Shown: one piece after another, positions 11,613 through 22,085 of the stretch
Layout of the letters: each line of letters starts with the position of its first letter
Position numbering within the stretch: position 1 is the first letter of the stretch
Source of the DNA: Haematobia irritans
Lineage: Eukaryota; Arthropoda; Insecta; Diptera; Muscidae
Reading direction: 5' to 3'
DNA: 64,000 nucleotides
Assembly: GCF_050003625.1 (NCBI RefSeq)
Contig: NC_134398.1
Location: forward strand, 112,382,145-112,446,144
Program-made: the position numbers and the translations under genes
Notes under the pieces: model-generated
Seen by the model: the letters and a program-made list of their open reading frames with translations, nothing else
The model's database searches: none
What the model was told of the DNA's origin: nothing

Positions 11613-13087
11613 ATACACCTTAGTGTTGGGAAAGTAACGAGTATTTGATTACAAGTACTCGTTACTGACTAATTTTTTGAGTACTCGTTACTAGTAAAAG
11701 AGTACTCAATATCTTCAATGCCAGTTTTTTTTCTTCTGACGGTAAGTAAGTTGGCGGTTTGGAAGTAAACTTCTTGACTTCTTGGAAAATATTAATTGAA
11801 GTTTTCGAAAATCGTTTTATCAGTTAAAATAACACGAAAAGGATATATGGCTTCACCTTTGAACAAAGTGAAAAATTTATCTGATTTCTTAAAAACGGTT
11901 GCATTTGAAAAAATTTGCATTGGGTTTAGGTGGGAGCTATAATTTAAAGCATCACATGGATCACGTCTCATGCGAATAGTATGAATAATAATGTCGTTGA
12001 CTTCAGCTGGTTCAATCCAATTGTTTTCAGAGAAGGTACCCAAGCTTATTCAAAAACCCTTGGATAATTTCAACATTGGGTCTCACGATAAAAATGATCG
12101 CTAAATATTTTCATCCACTGTCAATGGTGGAAAATGGTGGATTTAAAAAGTTTGCAAATTGCAAGCATCAGTAATACACAATGCCATTTAGATATACCCT
12201 GACGAAAAAATACCAAATAGTGAATACGAAATTGGCTCTAAAAATTTGAATGATTGGTGAAAATCTTTTTCTAACGAGACCCATATATCTACAACACCAC
12301 ATTTTATAACACTAGAATAAACCTGGATAATGTAATTTGCTTTTCTATACTGTTTTTAAATAAAAAAAGAGGAAGATATTATTAAAAATTGCCCACAATG
12401 TATTTTTTAATTTTTTTTATAAAAGTAACGAGTACACAGAAAAAAATATCACCAAAATATTTCCAATTAAAAAGTTAATTGAAGTTGAAAATTTTTTCAA
12501 TTAATAAATTAATTGATACAATTAACTTTTTAATCATGATAGAAACATTGAGTTAATTAAGTCAATGATTGAAATTTTTAAAATGTTTAATTAAAAAATT
12601 AATTGATACAATTAACTTTTTAATCAAATTCGGAAGACTAATTCAGTTAAAAAAAGTGCTGATTTTTTTTACTTTTTTAATTAAAAATGTATTTCAAACA
12701 ATCATTTGTTAATCCAAATAAAATCTCTGAGCCAATCTAACTAAGTAATTAAAAATAGTTACCTTTTTCAATTAATAAATTAATTGCGTTTTGCAATCAA
12801 CATCAATTAAATTTTTAATTGAATCAATTAAAAAATTAATTGAATTTTGCTGAAAAAATCGATTAATTTTTTAATCAAGAATTTTTTCTATGCCCAATTA
12901 AAACTGTGATTGATACTATCATTTTCGTGATTGAAGACATTTCAATTAAAAAATTAATTGGATCAATTAATTTGGTGATTGAATCAGAGAAAAAATTTTT
13001 TGTGTGTAGTAACGGGTACTCAATTCAAAAGTAACGAGTAGTAACGAGTAGTCAAAAGTAATCAAAATTTACAACACTAATACACCT
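11613..13087. mobile_element. hAT-like element with 8-bp target duplication, containing V1
   Basis: The element occupies 11621-13079. Ends are TAGTGTTGGGAAAG and TTTACAACACTA, and the target duplication is ATACACCT at 11613-11620 and 13080-13087. Eight-base duplications with TAGTGTTG ends are typical of hAT. Subterminal GTAACGAGTA/TACTCGTTAC repeats occur near both ends. A minus-strand open frame at 12043-11792 (83 residues) is not recognised as transposase. It interrupts LINE-C and is itself interrupted by V1. Confidence 0.88.
12435..13006. mobile_element. MITE V1 (572 bp)
   Basis: Ends CACAGAAAAAAATATCACC and GAAAAAATTTTTTGTGTG, with TA on both sides. The interior is built from many copies of a short palindromic word of the form CAATTAAAAATTTAATTG and variants, so the strand can fold on itself throughout. 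Inserted into the hAT element. Confidence 0.9.
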
Positions 13088-13312
13088 CCAGCATTGCTTT
13101 CTCTATCTGCACGTAATAATGAGAATCCTGGTATATTGTATAACGATTGTATAATGAAATTTCCTTATGGAACCAAGTTTCTGATACGCAAATAATGTCG
13201 ATCGTGGCAGCCGTAAATATGTATCGTAATTCGTCCATTTTGTTATTTAGACTTTGGGCATTTAGGTGCACTATGTGTAGACCCTCGTTTTGCTTCGATA
13301 AGATTCTCACCA

Positions 13313-13884
13313 CACACAAAAAATTTTTTTCTGATTCAATCACGAAATTAATTGATCCAATTAATTTTTTAATTGAAATGTCTTCAATCACGAAAATGAT
13401 AGTATCAATCACAGTTTTAATTGGGCATAGAAAAAATTCTTGATTAAAAAATTAATTGATTTCATTTCCAAATTTCAATTAATTTTTTAATTGATTCAAT
13501 TAAAAATTTAATTGATGTTGATTGCAAAACTCAATTAATTTATTAATTAAAAAAGGTAACTATTTTCAATTACATTCTGAATTGGCTTAGAATTTTTATT
13601 TGGATTAACAATTGATTGTTTGAAAAAAAATTTTAACTAAAAATTTAAAAAAAATGTTCATCATCATCATAAACTGACTTAGTCTTCCGAATTTGATTAA
13701 AAGTTAATTGTATCAATTAACTTTTTAATTAAAAATTTTAAAATGTTCAATCATTGACTTAATTAACTTAATGTTTCTATCTTGATTAAAAAGTTAATTG
13801 TACCAATTAATTTATTAATTGAAAAAAATTTCAACTTCAATTAACTTTTTAATTGGAAATATTTTGGTGATATTTTTTTCTGTG
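13313..13884. mobile_element. MITE V2 (572 bp, opposite orientation to V1)
   Basis: Same length and sequence family as V1 but reversed: it starts CACACAAAAAATTTTTT and ends GATATTTTTTTCTGTG, with CA on both sides (13311-13312, 13885-13886). Removing it restores the LINE-C reading frame. Confidence 0.92.
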
Positions 13885-14139
13885 CATGTTGAAAATATTG
13901 TCTTTGGAACTTAGTCTAATATCACGATTCAAATATCACAGATCTGTTGGTAACGCATGAACATTGGAAGTTATATTTTTTTGTGTAATGTATAACTATA
14001 TTATCTTTAATTCCTATTATATATATTAATAGAAGGGTATATTTGTATAAAAATAGACATGGGAGTAATAAAAATATACAGGTTATATTATTAAGAGGAA
14101 TAACAATAATAAAGCAAATAAGAAATGATTCTCTCAGTG
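13885..14139 (-). other. LINE-C-derived spacer between V2 and V3
   Basis: Mostly decayed sequence. The segment nearest V2 encodes, on the minus strand, the residues just upstream of the endonuclease start (SSKDNIFNM). Confidence 0.45.
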
Positions 14140-14618
14140 CACACAAATTTTTTTTTTTCTGATTCAATCACCAAATTAATTGATCCAATTAATTTTTTAA
14201 TTGAAATGTCTTCAATCACGAAAATGATAGTATCAATCACAGTTTTAATTGGGCATAGAAAAAATTCTTGATTAAAAAATTAATTAATTTTTTTCAGCAA
14301 ATTTCAATTCATTTTTTAATTGATTCAATTAAAAATTTAATTGATGTTGATTGCAAACTCAATTAATTTATTAATTAAAAAAGGTAACTATTTTTAATTA
14401 CTTTCTGAATTGGCTTAGAGTGTTTATTTGGATTAACAAATGATTGTTTGAAATACATTTTTAATTAAAAATTAAAAAAAAATCAGCGCTTTTTTAACTG
14501 AATTAGTCTTCCGAATTTGAATAAAAATGTAATTGTATCAATTAATTTATTAATTGGAAAAATTTTCAACTTCAATTAACTTTTTAATTGGAAATATTTT
14601 GGTGATATTTTTTCTGTG
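14140..14618. mobile_element. MITE V3 (479 bp)
   Basis: Same orientation as V2 with internal deletions. It starts CACACAAATTTTTTTT, ends ATTTTTTCTGTG and has TG on both sides. Confidence 0.9.
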
Positions 14619-14649
14619 TGTATATATATATTGTTTAGCGTATACAAGT

Positions 14650-14880
14650 TAGTTGGCAATTCCATTTTCAATCTCATTGTTTGACGTCTCCATAGACAGC
14701 TGACGAAAGGATTGGTGGTTTATTATGTTTGCATTAAGCGACATTTGATTATATTGATTATTGTGTGGTTCTATGGGCTTGAATGTGTAATTGAGTTCAT
14801 CAATCGTTTCGATACGCACAGCACGATCGGAGTTAAAACCCCGAACATATACGAACCCCGGAATGTGTAGGCACTCGATA
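14650..14880 (-). pseudogene. Possible LINE-C ORF1 C-terminus
   Basis: An open minus-strand stretch of about 76 codons without a start (residues IECLHIPGFVYVRGFNSDRA at the left end), ending in a stop after NEIENGIAN. It is not recognised with confidence. Its position between the mariner and the endonuclease fragment, on the same strand as LINE-C, suggests a fragment of the same element. Confidence 0.4.
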
Positions 14881-14917
14881 TATATTTTTTCTTTTTTATG
14901 TTAATTGCTGCTTGTAA

Positions 14918-15855
14918 TAAAGGGTGATTTGTTAAGAACTTGATAACTTTTTAAAAAAAAAAAACGCATAAAATTTGCAAAATCTCATCGGTTCTTTATT
15001 TGAAACGTTAGATTGGTCCATGACATTTACTTTTTGAAGATAATTTCATTTAAATGTTGACCGCGGCTGCGTCTTAGGTGGTCCATTCGGAAAGTCCAAT
15101 TTTGGGCAACTTTTTCGAGCATTTCGGCCGGAATAGCCCGAATTTCTTCGGAAATGTTGTCTTCCAAAGCTGGAATAGTTGCTGGCTTATTTCTGTAGAC
15201 TTTAGACTTGACGTAGCCCCACAAAAAATAGTCTAAAGGCGTCAAATCGCATGATCTTGGTGGCCAACTTACCGGTCCATTTCTTGAGATGAATTGTTCT
15301 CCGAAGTTTTCCCTCAAAATGGCCATAGAATCGCGAGCTGTGTGGCATGTAGCGCCATCTTGTTGAAACCACATGTCAACCAAGTTCAGTTCTTCCATTT
15401 TTGGCAACAAAAAGTTTGTTAGCATCGAACGATAGCGATCGCCATTCACCGTAACGTTGCGTCCAACAGCATCTTTGAAAAAATACGGTCCAATGATTCC
15501 ACCAGCGTACAGACCACACCAAACAGTGCATTTTTCGGGATGCATGGGCAGTTCTTGAACGGCTTCTGGTTGCTCTTCACTCCAAATGCGGCAATTTTGC
15601 TTATTTACGTAGCCATTCAACCAGAAATGAGCCTCATCGCTGAACAAAATTTGTCGATAAAAAAGCGGATTTTCTGCCAACTTTTCTAGGGCCCATTCAC
15701 TGAAAATTCGACGTTGTGGCTCGTTAGTAAGTCTATTCATGATGAAATGTCAAAGCATACTGAGCATCTTTCTCTTTGACACCATGTCTGAAATCCCACG
15801 TGATCTGTCAAATACTAATGCATGAAAATCCTAACCTCAAAAGAATCACCCTTTA
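14918..15855 (-). mobile_element. mariner (DD41D-like), internally deleted, copy 1
   Basis: The element occupies 14920-15853 (934 bp) with TA duplications at 14918-14919 and 15854-15855. The ends share AAGGGTGATT/AATCACCCTT and then diverge (GTTAAGAACTTG versus CTTTTGAGGTTAGG). It encodes an N-terminally truncated transposase on the minus strand. It is nearly identical to 27536-28470 on the other strand. Confidence 0.93.
15027..15740 (-). CDS. mariner-family transposase lacking its DNA-binding domain
   Basis: An open frame of 237 residues. The catalytic DDE/D region is visible: first Asp in ILFSDEAHFWLNG, second in FQQDGATCHTA, third in LTPLDYFLWG. There are 41 residues between the second and third Asp, which fits the DD41D (rosa-like) branch of Tc1/mariner. 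Full transposases in this family are about 340-350 residues and start with two helix-turn-helix motifs that bind the element ends; those are absent. The start MNRLTNE is joined directly to PQRRIFSEWALEK, which looks like an internal deletion junction. The frame is intact, but the protein cannot be expected to bind DNA alone. It might act as a dominant-negative partner; that is speculation. Confidence 0.9.
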   Translation of the reverse strand: MNRLTNEPQRRIFSEWALEKLAENPLFYRQILFSDEAHFWLNGYVNKQNCRIWSEEQPEAVQELPMHPEKCTVWCGLYAGGIIGPYFFKDAVGRNVTVNGDRYRSMLTNFLLPKMEELNLVDMWFQQDGATCHTARDSMAILRENFGEQFISRNGPVSWPPRSCDLTPLDYFLWGYVKSKVYRNKPATIPALEDNISEEIRAIPAEMLEKVAQNWTFRMDHLRRSRGQHLNEIIFKK

Positions 15856-15979
15856 TAAGGTCTAAGATACTTGTTTACCCCCAAAAATCCCCCCAAATAA
15901 ATGTTACCCTTAAAAATCCCCCTAAACGTGATAAAAACCCCTAAATTTGGGGGGGGGGAAACCTGGCAACACAGCATAA
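15856..15979. other. C/G-homopolymer-rich patch
   Basis: Contains CCCCCAAAAATCCCCCC, CCCCTAAA and a run of ten G followed by AAACCTGGCAAC. It looks like the end of an unidentified repeat. Confidence 0.35.
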
Positions 15980-16171
15980 TCAGGTTGTTTTGTTTTGCAA
16001 ATTAACGTCAATTAGTTGAAGAATCTTTGAAGAGTTGTTGTTGGTTGATGTTGGCGTATGCAAATTGACGTTTCGTACTCCCAGTGGTGTCGTTTGCACG
16101 TTGATGTTTCTCACTCCCAGCGGTGTTGGTGTTGACACTGCTTTATGTTGTTGTAAGTTACTCTTTTCCAT
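15980..16171 (-). pseudogene. Unrecognised 63-residue open frame, possible LINE-C ORF1 start
   Basis: Starts MEKSNLQQHKAVSTPTP and holds a twofold repeat TPLGVRN(I/V)N. No domain is recognised. Placement upstream of the LINE-C pieces on the same strand suggests an ORF1 N-terminus cut by the mariner. Low complexity makes this weak. Confidence 0.35.
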
Positions 16172-16399
16172 GATTTTCTTCTAATATGTACTGAGAAATA
16201 TTATAGAAAAAGTTTGTTCACTTCAATTTATTGGCGGGTTGGTGGTGTGTTTACTACCACTATTTGGCGACTATTATAGTGATAAGTTTATGACAATATT
16301 TATTGTGAAACACAAAATTGTTTAAGCAAAGTTTTAACAAAAAATTGGAGCTTTATAAAACACGTCTTATCACTTTCTGCACAGAAAAAAAAGTGTCTC

Positions 16400-17455
16400 G
16401 TAAATTTAAGAAGATTTTTACAATAATTTATTACAAGAATTTTCCAGAATTTTAGTTCATTTTTCGTATCTTGAACGAAAATTAACTACACGAAAGGAAA
16501 TTTTACAAATTCTAAGTAGCAATCGTTTAGTTCATGGCCTACAAAATACGATGGAAATTTCCTTAAAAAATTTCTTAACTGGAAGTTAAAAATTCGTTTG
16601 TCATGCTATAAAACTACTTGTGAAATGTAAAGTATTTTCTAAATAATAAGTGCAATTTACTATAAGATTTTTTTGTATGAGAAAATATTTTTTTACGAAA
16701 AATGAACTTGAAAGTGGATAGCAATTTCTTACTGACAATTCCTATAGTTAATAATTGTTGGTAAAAAATTGCCCAATGAAATATTTTTAGTTCACATGTA
16801 ATTAAATTTATAGACATTTTCGTCAGAAATGGTAGATAACATTTCATGAACATTTTGCAAATTTTAAGTTAAACGTTTCATCGTTCATAAACTGGTGTGC
16901 CTTTACGAATATTATTCTTAGAGTAAATTGTCAGCAGATGCGATGAACTAATGCATAGTTGAGAGATCTTTATCGGCATAGTGGAATGTGATTAATGTAA
17001 AGACGATGTTACTTGATTTTTGTTGTGTATACATGAGCGTGGGGTTGTTTTTATTTTTGTTCATTTAGTGGTTTGTGTGTGTGTGTGTTTGTTATTCGTG
17101 GATGGTTTATTTGGCTGAATGAGGTGTTGTTTTCAATAAAGGCACATGTGTTTTTGTTGTTGTAGGAATGTTTTGGCTTTGCTTGGTTTTGTTTGGCATG
17201 CTTCAGTTGTATAGTTGGCGTTGGCGTGGGCTGTTGCATCTTTTAGGTAGGTATGCAACAAGGCAATATAAAGGCATGGAATATTTTGGATTTTTGAGAC
17301 ATATATTGGTGTTTGTTTATTAAACCTTTTAAATGAAAGTTATTAATATTTTATCGGTAGTTTCGAGAAAAGTTATTAAGAATATTTAGGAAAATATGTT
17401 GAAATTGAAAGTGTATTGAAATTTTTATTATTCAATTTAAAAAATTAATATTCAA
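16400..17455. other. W left arm, non-coding
   Basis: AT-rich, with a GT microsatellite at about 17071-17092 and a minus-strand low-complexity open frame at 17239-17051 that I do not consider a gene. No recognised protein. Confidence 0.4.
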
Positions 17456-17514
17456 TTCCAGATGAATTTGGAAAATTTTTGTTATATCTCAGCGTATAGT
17501 TTATTCATAAATTG
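17444..17514 (+). other. Exon-like unit a in W (53 nt)
   Basis: Acceptor-like CAATTCCAG ends at 17461, body 17462-17514, and donor ATTG|GTAAGT follows. It shares the words AGCGTATAGTTTATT and AAATTGGTAAG with unit d at 20435. Confidence 0.45.
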
Positions 17515-17629
17515 GTAAGTATTTTTTTAATATGACTTTCTTTTAAAAAGAAAATTTTTTATATGTATTATTATTTGTTAATTAATTTTTTTGGAAACCA
17601 GTTTAATGTTTTTCTTTGTTGTAAAAACA

Positions 17630-17688
17630 ATATTTAATTTCAGAGCAATTCCAGATGGATTCGAACAAATTTAAAAAATAGAGAATTG
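17630..17688 (+). other. Exon-like unit b in W (45 nt)
   Basis: Acceptor ATTTAATTTCAG ends at 17643, body 17644-17688, donor GAATTG|GTAAGT. The sequence after the donor (TTCTTTTAAAAATTGG) resembles that after units a and d. Confidence 0.5.
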
Positions 17689-17845
17689 GTAAGTTTTCTT
17701 TTAAAAATTGGCTTTATTTTAACTAGAATATTTACGTTTTTGTGACCTTTTTATCATTAAAATTACAGGTTTTTAATGCCTTATTTTAGTATTTCTTTAA
17801 TCAAATTTTTTGGAAACCAATGTAATATTTTTAATGTAAAAACAA

Positions 17846-17924
17846 ATATTTAATTTCAGAATAACCCCTTAAACATTTGGACAAATTTTTAGTACTCCTT
17901 TGCCTGCAATTTAATAGTGAATTG
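17846..17924 (+). other. Exon-like unit c in W (65 nt)
   Basis: Acceptor ATTTAATTTCAG ends at 17859, body 17860-17924, donor GAATTG|GTAAGG. It shares ATTTGGACAA and CAATTTAATAG with unit d. Confidence 0.5.
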
Positions 17925-17949
17925 GTAAGGATTCTTTAACTTTCTTTTA

Positions 17950-18231
17950 GTCCTGGACAGTCATCCTTATTTTTTGTACATTAACGTCAGCCTTCGTCAT
18001 TTTGACTACGGCTCATTTCAAGACGCTAAAATTTTCATCGTGAGCGAAAAAGTGAACCAAACTTGAGTTTATTTTCTTACTCAATTTGGTTTTAACAAAA
18101 ATAAAACAAAAATTCATATAACGGTCGAATTAGTATAACTTACATTCACCATTTCCCAATAGACTAAAATGCATTTTAAATCGAAAATGAAATTACGTGT
18201 CGTCATTTTGACGAATGATGACTGTCTAGGG
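17950..18231. mobile_element. Small MITE in W (TTA flanks)
   Basis: Inverted ends: CCTGGACAGTCATC on the left and GATGACTGTCTAGG on the right. TTA occurs just outside both ends (17947-17949 and 18232-18234), which may be a 3-bp duplication. Non-coding, 0.28 kb. Confidence 0.65.
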
Positions 18232-18395
18232 TTATAAAGAATATTTGGTTTTTAATGCATATTATTATTTTTATACCCTCCACCATAGGATGGGGGTATA
18301 TTAACTTTGTCATTCCGTTTGTAACACATCGAAATATTGCTCTAAGACCCCATAAAGTATATATATTCTGGGTCGTGGTGAAATTCTGAGTCGAT

Positions 18396-19409
18396 CTAAG
18401 CATGTCCGTCCGTCTGTCCGGCTGTCCGTCCGTCTGTGGAAATCACGCTAACTTCCGAACGAAACAAGCTATCGACTTGAAACTTGGCACAAGTAGTTGT
18501 TATTGATGTAGGTCGGATGGTATTGAAAATGGGCCATATCGGACCACGTTTACGTATAGCCCCCATATAAACCGATCCACAAATTTGGCTTGGGGAGCCT
18601 CCCGGAGCAGCAAAATTCATCCGTTCCGGTTGAAATTTGGTACGTGGTCTTAGTATACGGTCTCTAACAACCATGCAAAAATTGGTCCATATCGGTCCAT
18701 AATTATATATAGCCCCCATATAAACCGATCCCCAGATTTGACCTCCGGAGCCTCTTGGAGGGGCAAAATTCATCCGATCCGATTGAAATTTGGTACCTGA
18801 TGTTAGTATATGGTCTCTAACAACCATGCAAAAATTGGTCCATATCGGTCCATAATTATATATAGCCCCCATATAAACCGATCCCCAGATTTGACCTCCG
18901 GAAACTTTTGGAGGGGCAAAATTCATCCGATACGGTTGAAATTTGGTACCTGATGTTAGTATACGGCCTCCAACAACCATGCAAAAATTGCTCCATATCG
19001 GTCCATAATTATATATAGCCCCCATATAAACCGATCCCCAGATTTCACCTCCGGAGCCTCTTGGAGGGGCAAAATTCATCCGATCCGGTTGAAATTTGGT
19101 ACCTGATGTTAGTTTACGGCCTCTAATAACCATGCAAAAATTGGTCCATATCGTTCCATAATTATATATAGCCCCCATATAAACCGATCCCCAGATTTGA
19201 CCTCCGGAGCCTCTTGGAAGAGCAAAATTCATCCGATCCAGTTGAAATTTGGTACATGGTGTTAGTATATGGTCTCTAACAACCATGCAAAAATTGGTCC
19301 ATATCGATCCATAATTATATATAGTTCCCATATAAACCGTCCCCAGATTTGACGTCCGGAACCTCTTGGAGGAGCAAAAGTCATCCGATACGGTTGAAAT
19401 TTGGTACAT
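18396..19409 (-). repeat. 153-bp tandem repeat with a continuous 337-residue open frame
   Basis: About six units with period 152-153 bp (TATAGCCCCCAT starts near 18555, 18709, 18861, 19014, 19167). Because 153 is divisible by three, the minus-strand frame stays open for 337 codons as a 51-residue repeat (IWGSVYMGAIYNYG, IWTNFCMVVRD, GTKFQPDRMNFAPP). The composition does not suggest a known fold. I regard it as a repeat-derived frame and not an established gene. Confidence 0.75.
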
Positions 19410-19519
19410 TTTGTCAATATATGGCCTCTAACAGCCATGTAAAAATTGGTCCATATCGGTCTTTAGTTATATATAGCCGATGACTTATTACACAAAAATT
19501 GGTCCATATCGCCAAAAAT

Positions 19520-20135
19520 AATCTACCAAAACTTTATTTCCATAGAAAATTTTGTCAAATTTTATTACTATAGAAAGTTTTGTCAAAATTTCATTTCTAT
19601 AGAAAGTTTTGTCAAAAGTTTATTTCTATACAAATGTTTGTCAAAATTTTATTTCCATAGAAAATTTTGTCAAATTTTATTACTATAGAAAGTTTTGTTA
19701 AAATTTCATTTCTATAGAAAGTTTTGTCAAAAGTTTATTTCTATAGAAATGTTTGTCAAAATTTTATTTCTATAGAAAATTTTGTAAAAAATTTATTTCT
19801 GTAGAAAATTTTGTCAACATTTTATTTCTATACAAAATTTTGTCAAAATTTTATTTCTATACAAAATTTTGTCAACATTTTATTTCTAAGAAATTTTTGT
19901 CAAAATTGTATTGCTATAGAAAATTTTGTCAACATTTTACTTCCATAGAAAATTTTGTCAACATTTTATTTCTATAGAAAATTTTGTCAAGTTTTTATTT
20001 CTATAGAAAAATTTGTCAAATTTTTATTTCTATAGAAAATTTTGTCAAAATTTTATTTCTATAGAAAATTTTGTCAAGGTTTCATTTCTATAGAAAATTT
20101 TGTCAAAATTTTATTTCTATAGAAAATTTTGTCAA
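19520..20135. repeat. 28-bp minisatellite array 3
   Basis: About 22 tandem units of the same repeat as at 9700-10412, in reverse orientation (ATTTCTATAGAAA then ATTTTGTCAAAA). It lies inside the 2.1-kb composite element. Confidence 0.95.
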
Positions 20136-20420
20136 ACTAGATTATATACGTATTTAATCGGCCTTTTTTTGTTTAATATGTACCCCGTATGGGCTAACTT
20201 AAATACAATTTAGAAGACAGTGTTAAAAAGTTTTACGATACCTTGCCATCGGCAAGTGTTATCGCAACCCAAGTAATTCGATTGTGGATGACTGCCTTTA
20301 GTAGAAGTTCCTACGCAATCCATGGTGGAGGGTACATAAGATTCGGCCTGGCCGAACTTACGGCCGTATATACTTGTTTTCATTAGATTTTGTTGAAAAC
20401 TTATTTAATAATTTTATTTA

Positions 20421-20500
20421 ATATTTAATTTCAGAGTAACCCAAATAAATTTGGACAACTTTTTATATTTCCCCTCAGCGTACAATTTAATAGAGAATTG
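20421..20500 (+). other. Exon-like unit d in W (66 nt)
   Basis: Acceptor ATTTAATTTCAG ends at 20434, body 20435-20500, donor GAATTG|GTAAGT. It is the best-preserved unit, aligned with units a to c. Confidence 0.5.
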
Positions 20501-20615
20501 GTAAGTTTTATATTAAAACTTTGGCTTTCTTTCAACTAGAATATTTATTTTATTATATCCTTCACATCGATAACAACACAGTTTTATGGGTTTATTTAGA
20601 ATACTTCGTTATTTC

Positions 20616-20975
20616 TGTAATTGTTTCAGGTACAAATTTTATGAGATACGCTTTCCAAAGAAAAGTTGAATTCTTTACACCATTTGATAAAATGCCCCAA
20701 ATATGGTAAGTCACAAGCTAAAATGAAGAATTAAAAATTATATTTCATTATATGGTGTTAATTTTTAACAATTTTCATTTTTGTTTCCATTTTTTCCAGC
20801 AAGATATGTGAAAAAACTACCTACGATGAATAAAAAAAGGATAAGTCAAAATGTCCAAACAGCGGGTTCAAATGAACTACTCTCTGTTCCACGTGGTCAT
20901 AATTTTTATTCACAAAAAACATTGTATTAAGAACTTTCATCATAAGTTTTTATAATAAAGTACTTTTGCTTAAAG
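20616..20975 (+). other. Putative last exons of the W transcript
   Basis: A 76-nt block at 20630-20705 follows ATTGTTTCAG and ends before GTAAGT. A further acceptor TTTTTTCCAG ends at 20799 and is followed by AAGATATGTGAAAAAACT. A possible polyadenylation signal AATAAA lies near 20954. I see no long open frame, so any transcript is probably non-coding. Confidence 0.35.
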
Positions 20976-21366
20976 AAAGTTTAATTTTAATGTATGAAAA
21001 TTTTCATAATAGTAAAACGGTTTGTTGTTCCTTTAATTATTTAATTTCTCTGTACTGTGGAATGATTGATTTATTTATAGTTTAGTCGTCGACATTTTAA
21101 AGAGACTATTAACCAATTTTTATTATCGGGTTTCCCACAAAATAAGCAAGTAAACCAAAATAATACTGACTTTTTAACTTGGTAGGGGTATATAAATCTT
21201 ATGGTGTTGTAAAAATGAACTAAACTACAATGTTATAGATGAACTAAAATTTAAGAAAATTATAAACTATACAAGTTGAAAAAATCTTAAGGGCTAAATC
21301 ATGGTCAATATTACTACAGTTTAGTTCATTTTGCAATGGAAAAGGGTTCACTGTTTTTTCAGTGTG

Positions 21367-21553
21367 TGTAATCACCATCCAATTAATTGAAAGTCAATTA
21401 AAAATTACTTGATCCAATTAAAATATTAATGTTTGTGATTGATTTTTGTTTCAAATAAAAAATTTGTTGAATCAATTAAATTTTTAATTGAATATTTTTT
21501 AAAATTCAATTAAGACTTTAATTGGAAAAATTTTCGTGAAATTTTTTTCTGTG
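21367..21553. mobile_element. V-family fragment (V4)
   Basis: Repeated CAATTAAAAATT-type words, ending GAAATTTTTTTCTGTG at 21553. It directly abuts the right end of W. Left half missing. Confidence 0.65.
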
Positions 21554-21889
21554 AAGCCATATCCATGGTTGAAGCTGTAGCAGTAGTCTTTTGGCAAAAT
21601 GTGTTTATGCGTTCGGTATGCTTTAGTTAATTTTTATCTGCTATTGCTATTTTTTTGTCAGCAATTGAAACCCTGAGAACAACTTCCATTTTTCCTATAA
21701 GAAAATTTCGTTTAGCGACGCCAACTATTCCGAGTGCGTTTTAAACTCATGCTTTTCGATTCATGTTTCGTAGTAGGTGCAATACGAAAACAGGAATGGG
21801 GAGAATAGAAATTAGAGATTTATGTAAGCCTTTTAAAAGATCTTATGGTCGAGTGGTAATAAAATCTGCAACTTGAAACAGTTTTATAA
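21554..21889. other. Unassigned DNA
   Basis: No gene or repeat recognised between two V fragments. Confidence 0.4.
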
Positions 21890-22085
21890 AAACAATTAAT
21901 TTTTTAATTGAAATATCTTCAATCACAGAAATGATAGCATCAATTAAAAAATGTATTGAAAGTTAATTAAAAATTAATTGATCCAATTAAAATATTAATT
22001 GATGCTATAAATGTTTGCGATTGATTTTTGTTTCAATTAAAAAATTTGTTGAATCAATTAAATTTTTAATTGAATATTTTTTGAT
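21890..22085. mobile_element. V-family fragment (V5)
   Basis: Contains TTTTTAATTGAAATATCTTC, like the V2 interior, and repeated AATTAAAAAATT words. Both ends are lost. Confidence 0.65.

Larger units (their letters stand above)
11520..16190 (-). pseudogene. LINE-C remnant (endonuclease domain), split by hAT, V and mariner
   Basis: Minus-strand remains of a LINE ORF2 apurinic-like endonuclease. From 13310 to 13088 the protein reads KQNEGLHIVHLNAQSLNNK then DIICVSETWFHKE, the first two conserved endonuclease blocks. After removal of the hAT and one ATACACCT, sequence at 11612 continues, in a shifted frame, as AGGVCIYVRNG, the next conserved block. Upstream, removing V2 and one CA joins KDNIFNM to VRILSKQNEG. 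Pieces at 14880-14650 (an open 76-codon stretch containing HIPGFVYVRGFNSDRAVR) and 16171-15980 (PTPLGVRNINVQTTPLGVRN) may be ORF1 parts of the same element; that part is inference. Confidence 0.7.
18269..20380. mobile_element. 2.1-kb composite repeat with TACCCTCCACCAT ends
   Basis: Begins TTATACCCTCCACCATAGG and ends near CCATGGTGGAGGGTACATAA, an inverted pair. This is followed by a short hairpin (TTCGGCCTGGCCGAA) and TATATACTTGTTTT. Inside are about six 153-bp tandem repeats, then about 22 copies of the 28-bp minisatellite, then about 200 bp of unique sequence. It sits in the intron-like space between W units c and d. Superfamily not assigned. Confidence 0.7.
16378..21366. mobile_element. 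Element W, about 5 kb with insertions, CAC...GTG ends
   Basis: The element occupies 16380-21364. Ends are CACAGAAAAAAAAGTG and CTGTTTTTTCAGTG (an imperfect inverted repeat of about 16 bp) with TG on each side. Subterminal TTTAGTTCAT motifs recur near both ends, an arrangement known in CACTA-type transposons. Inside are serial exon-like units (17462-20830), a small MITE (17950-18231) and a 2.1-kb insertion (18269-20380). No transposase is recognised. Confidence 0.7.

Noticed and set aside
11792..12043. hAT transposase fragment
   Set aside because: An 83-residue frame inside a hAT-like element, but none of the residues match known hAT blocks that I can recognise.
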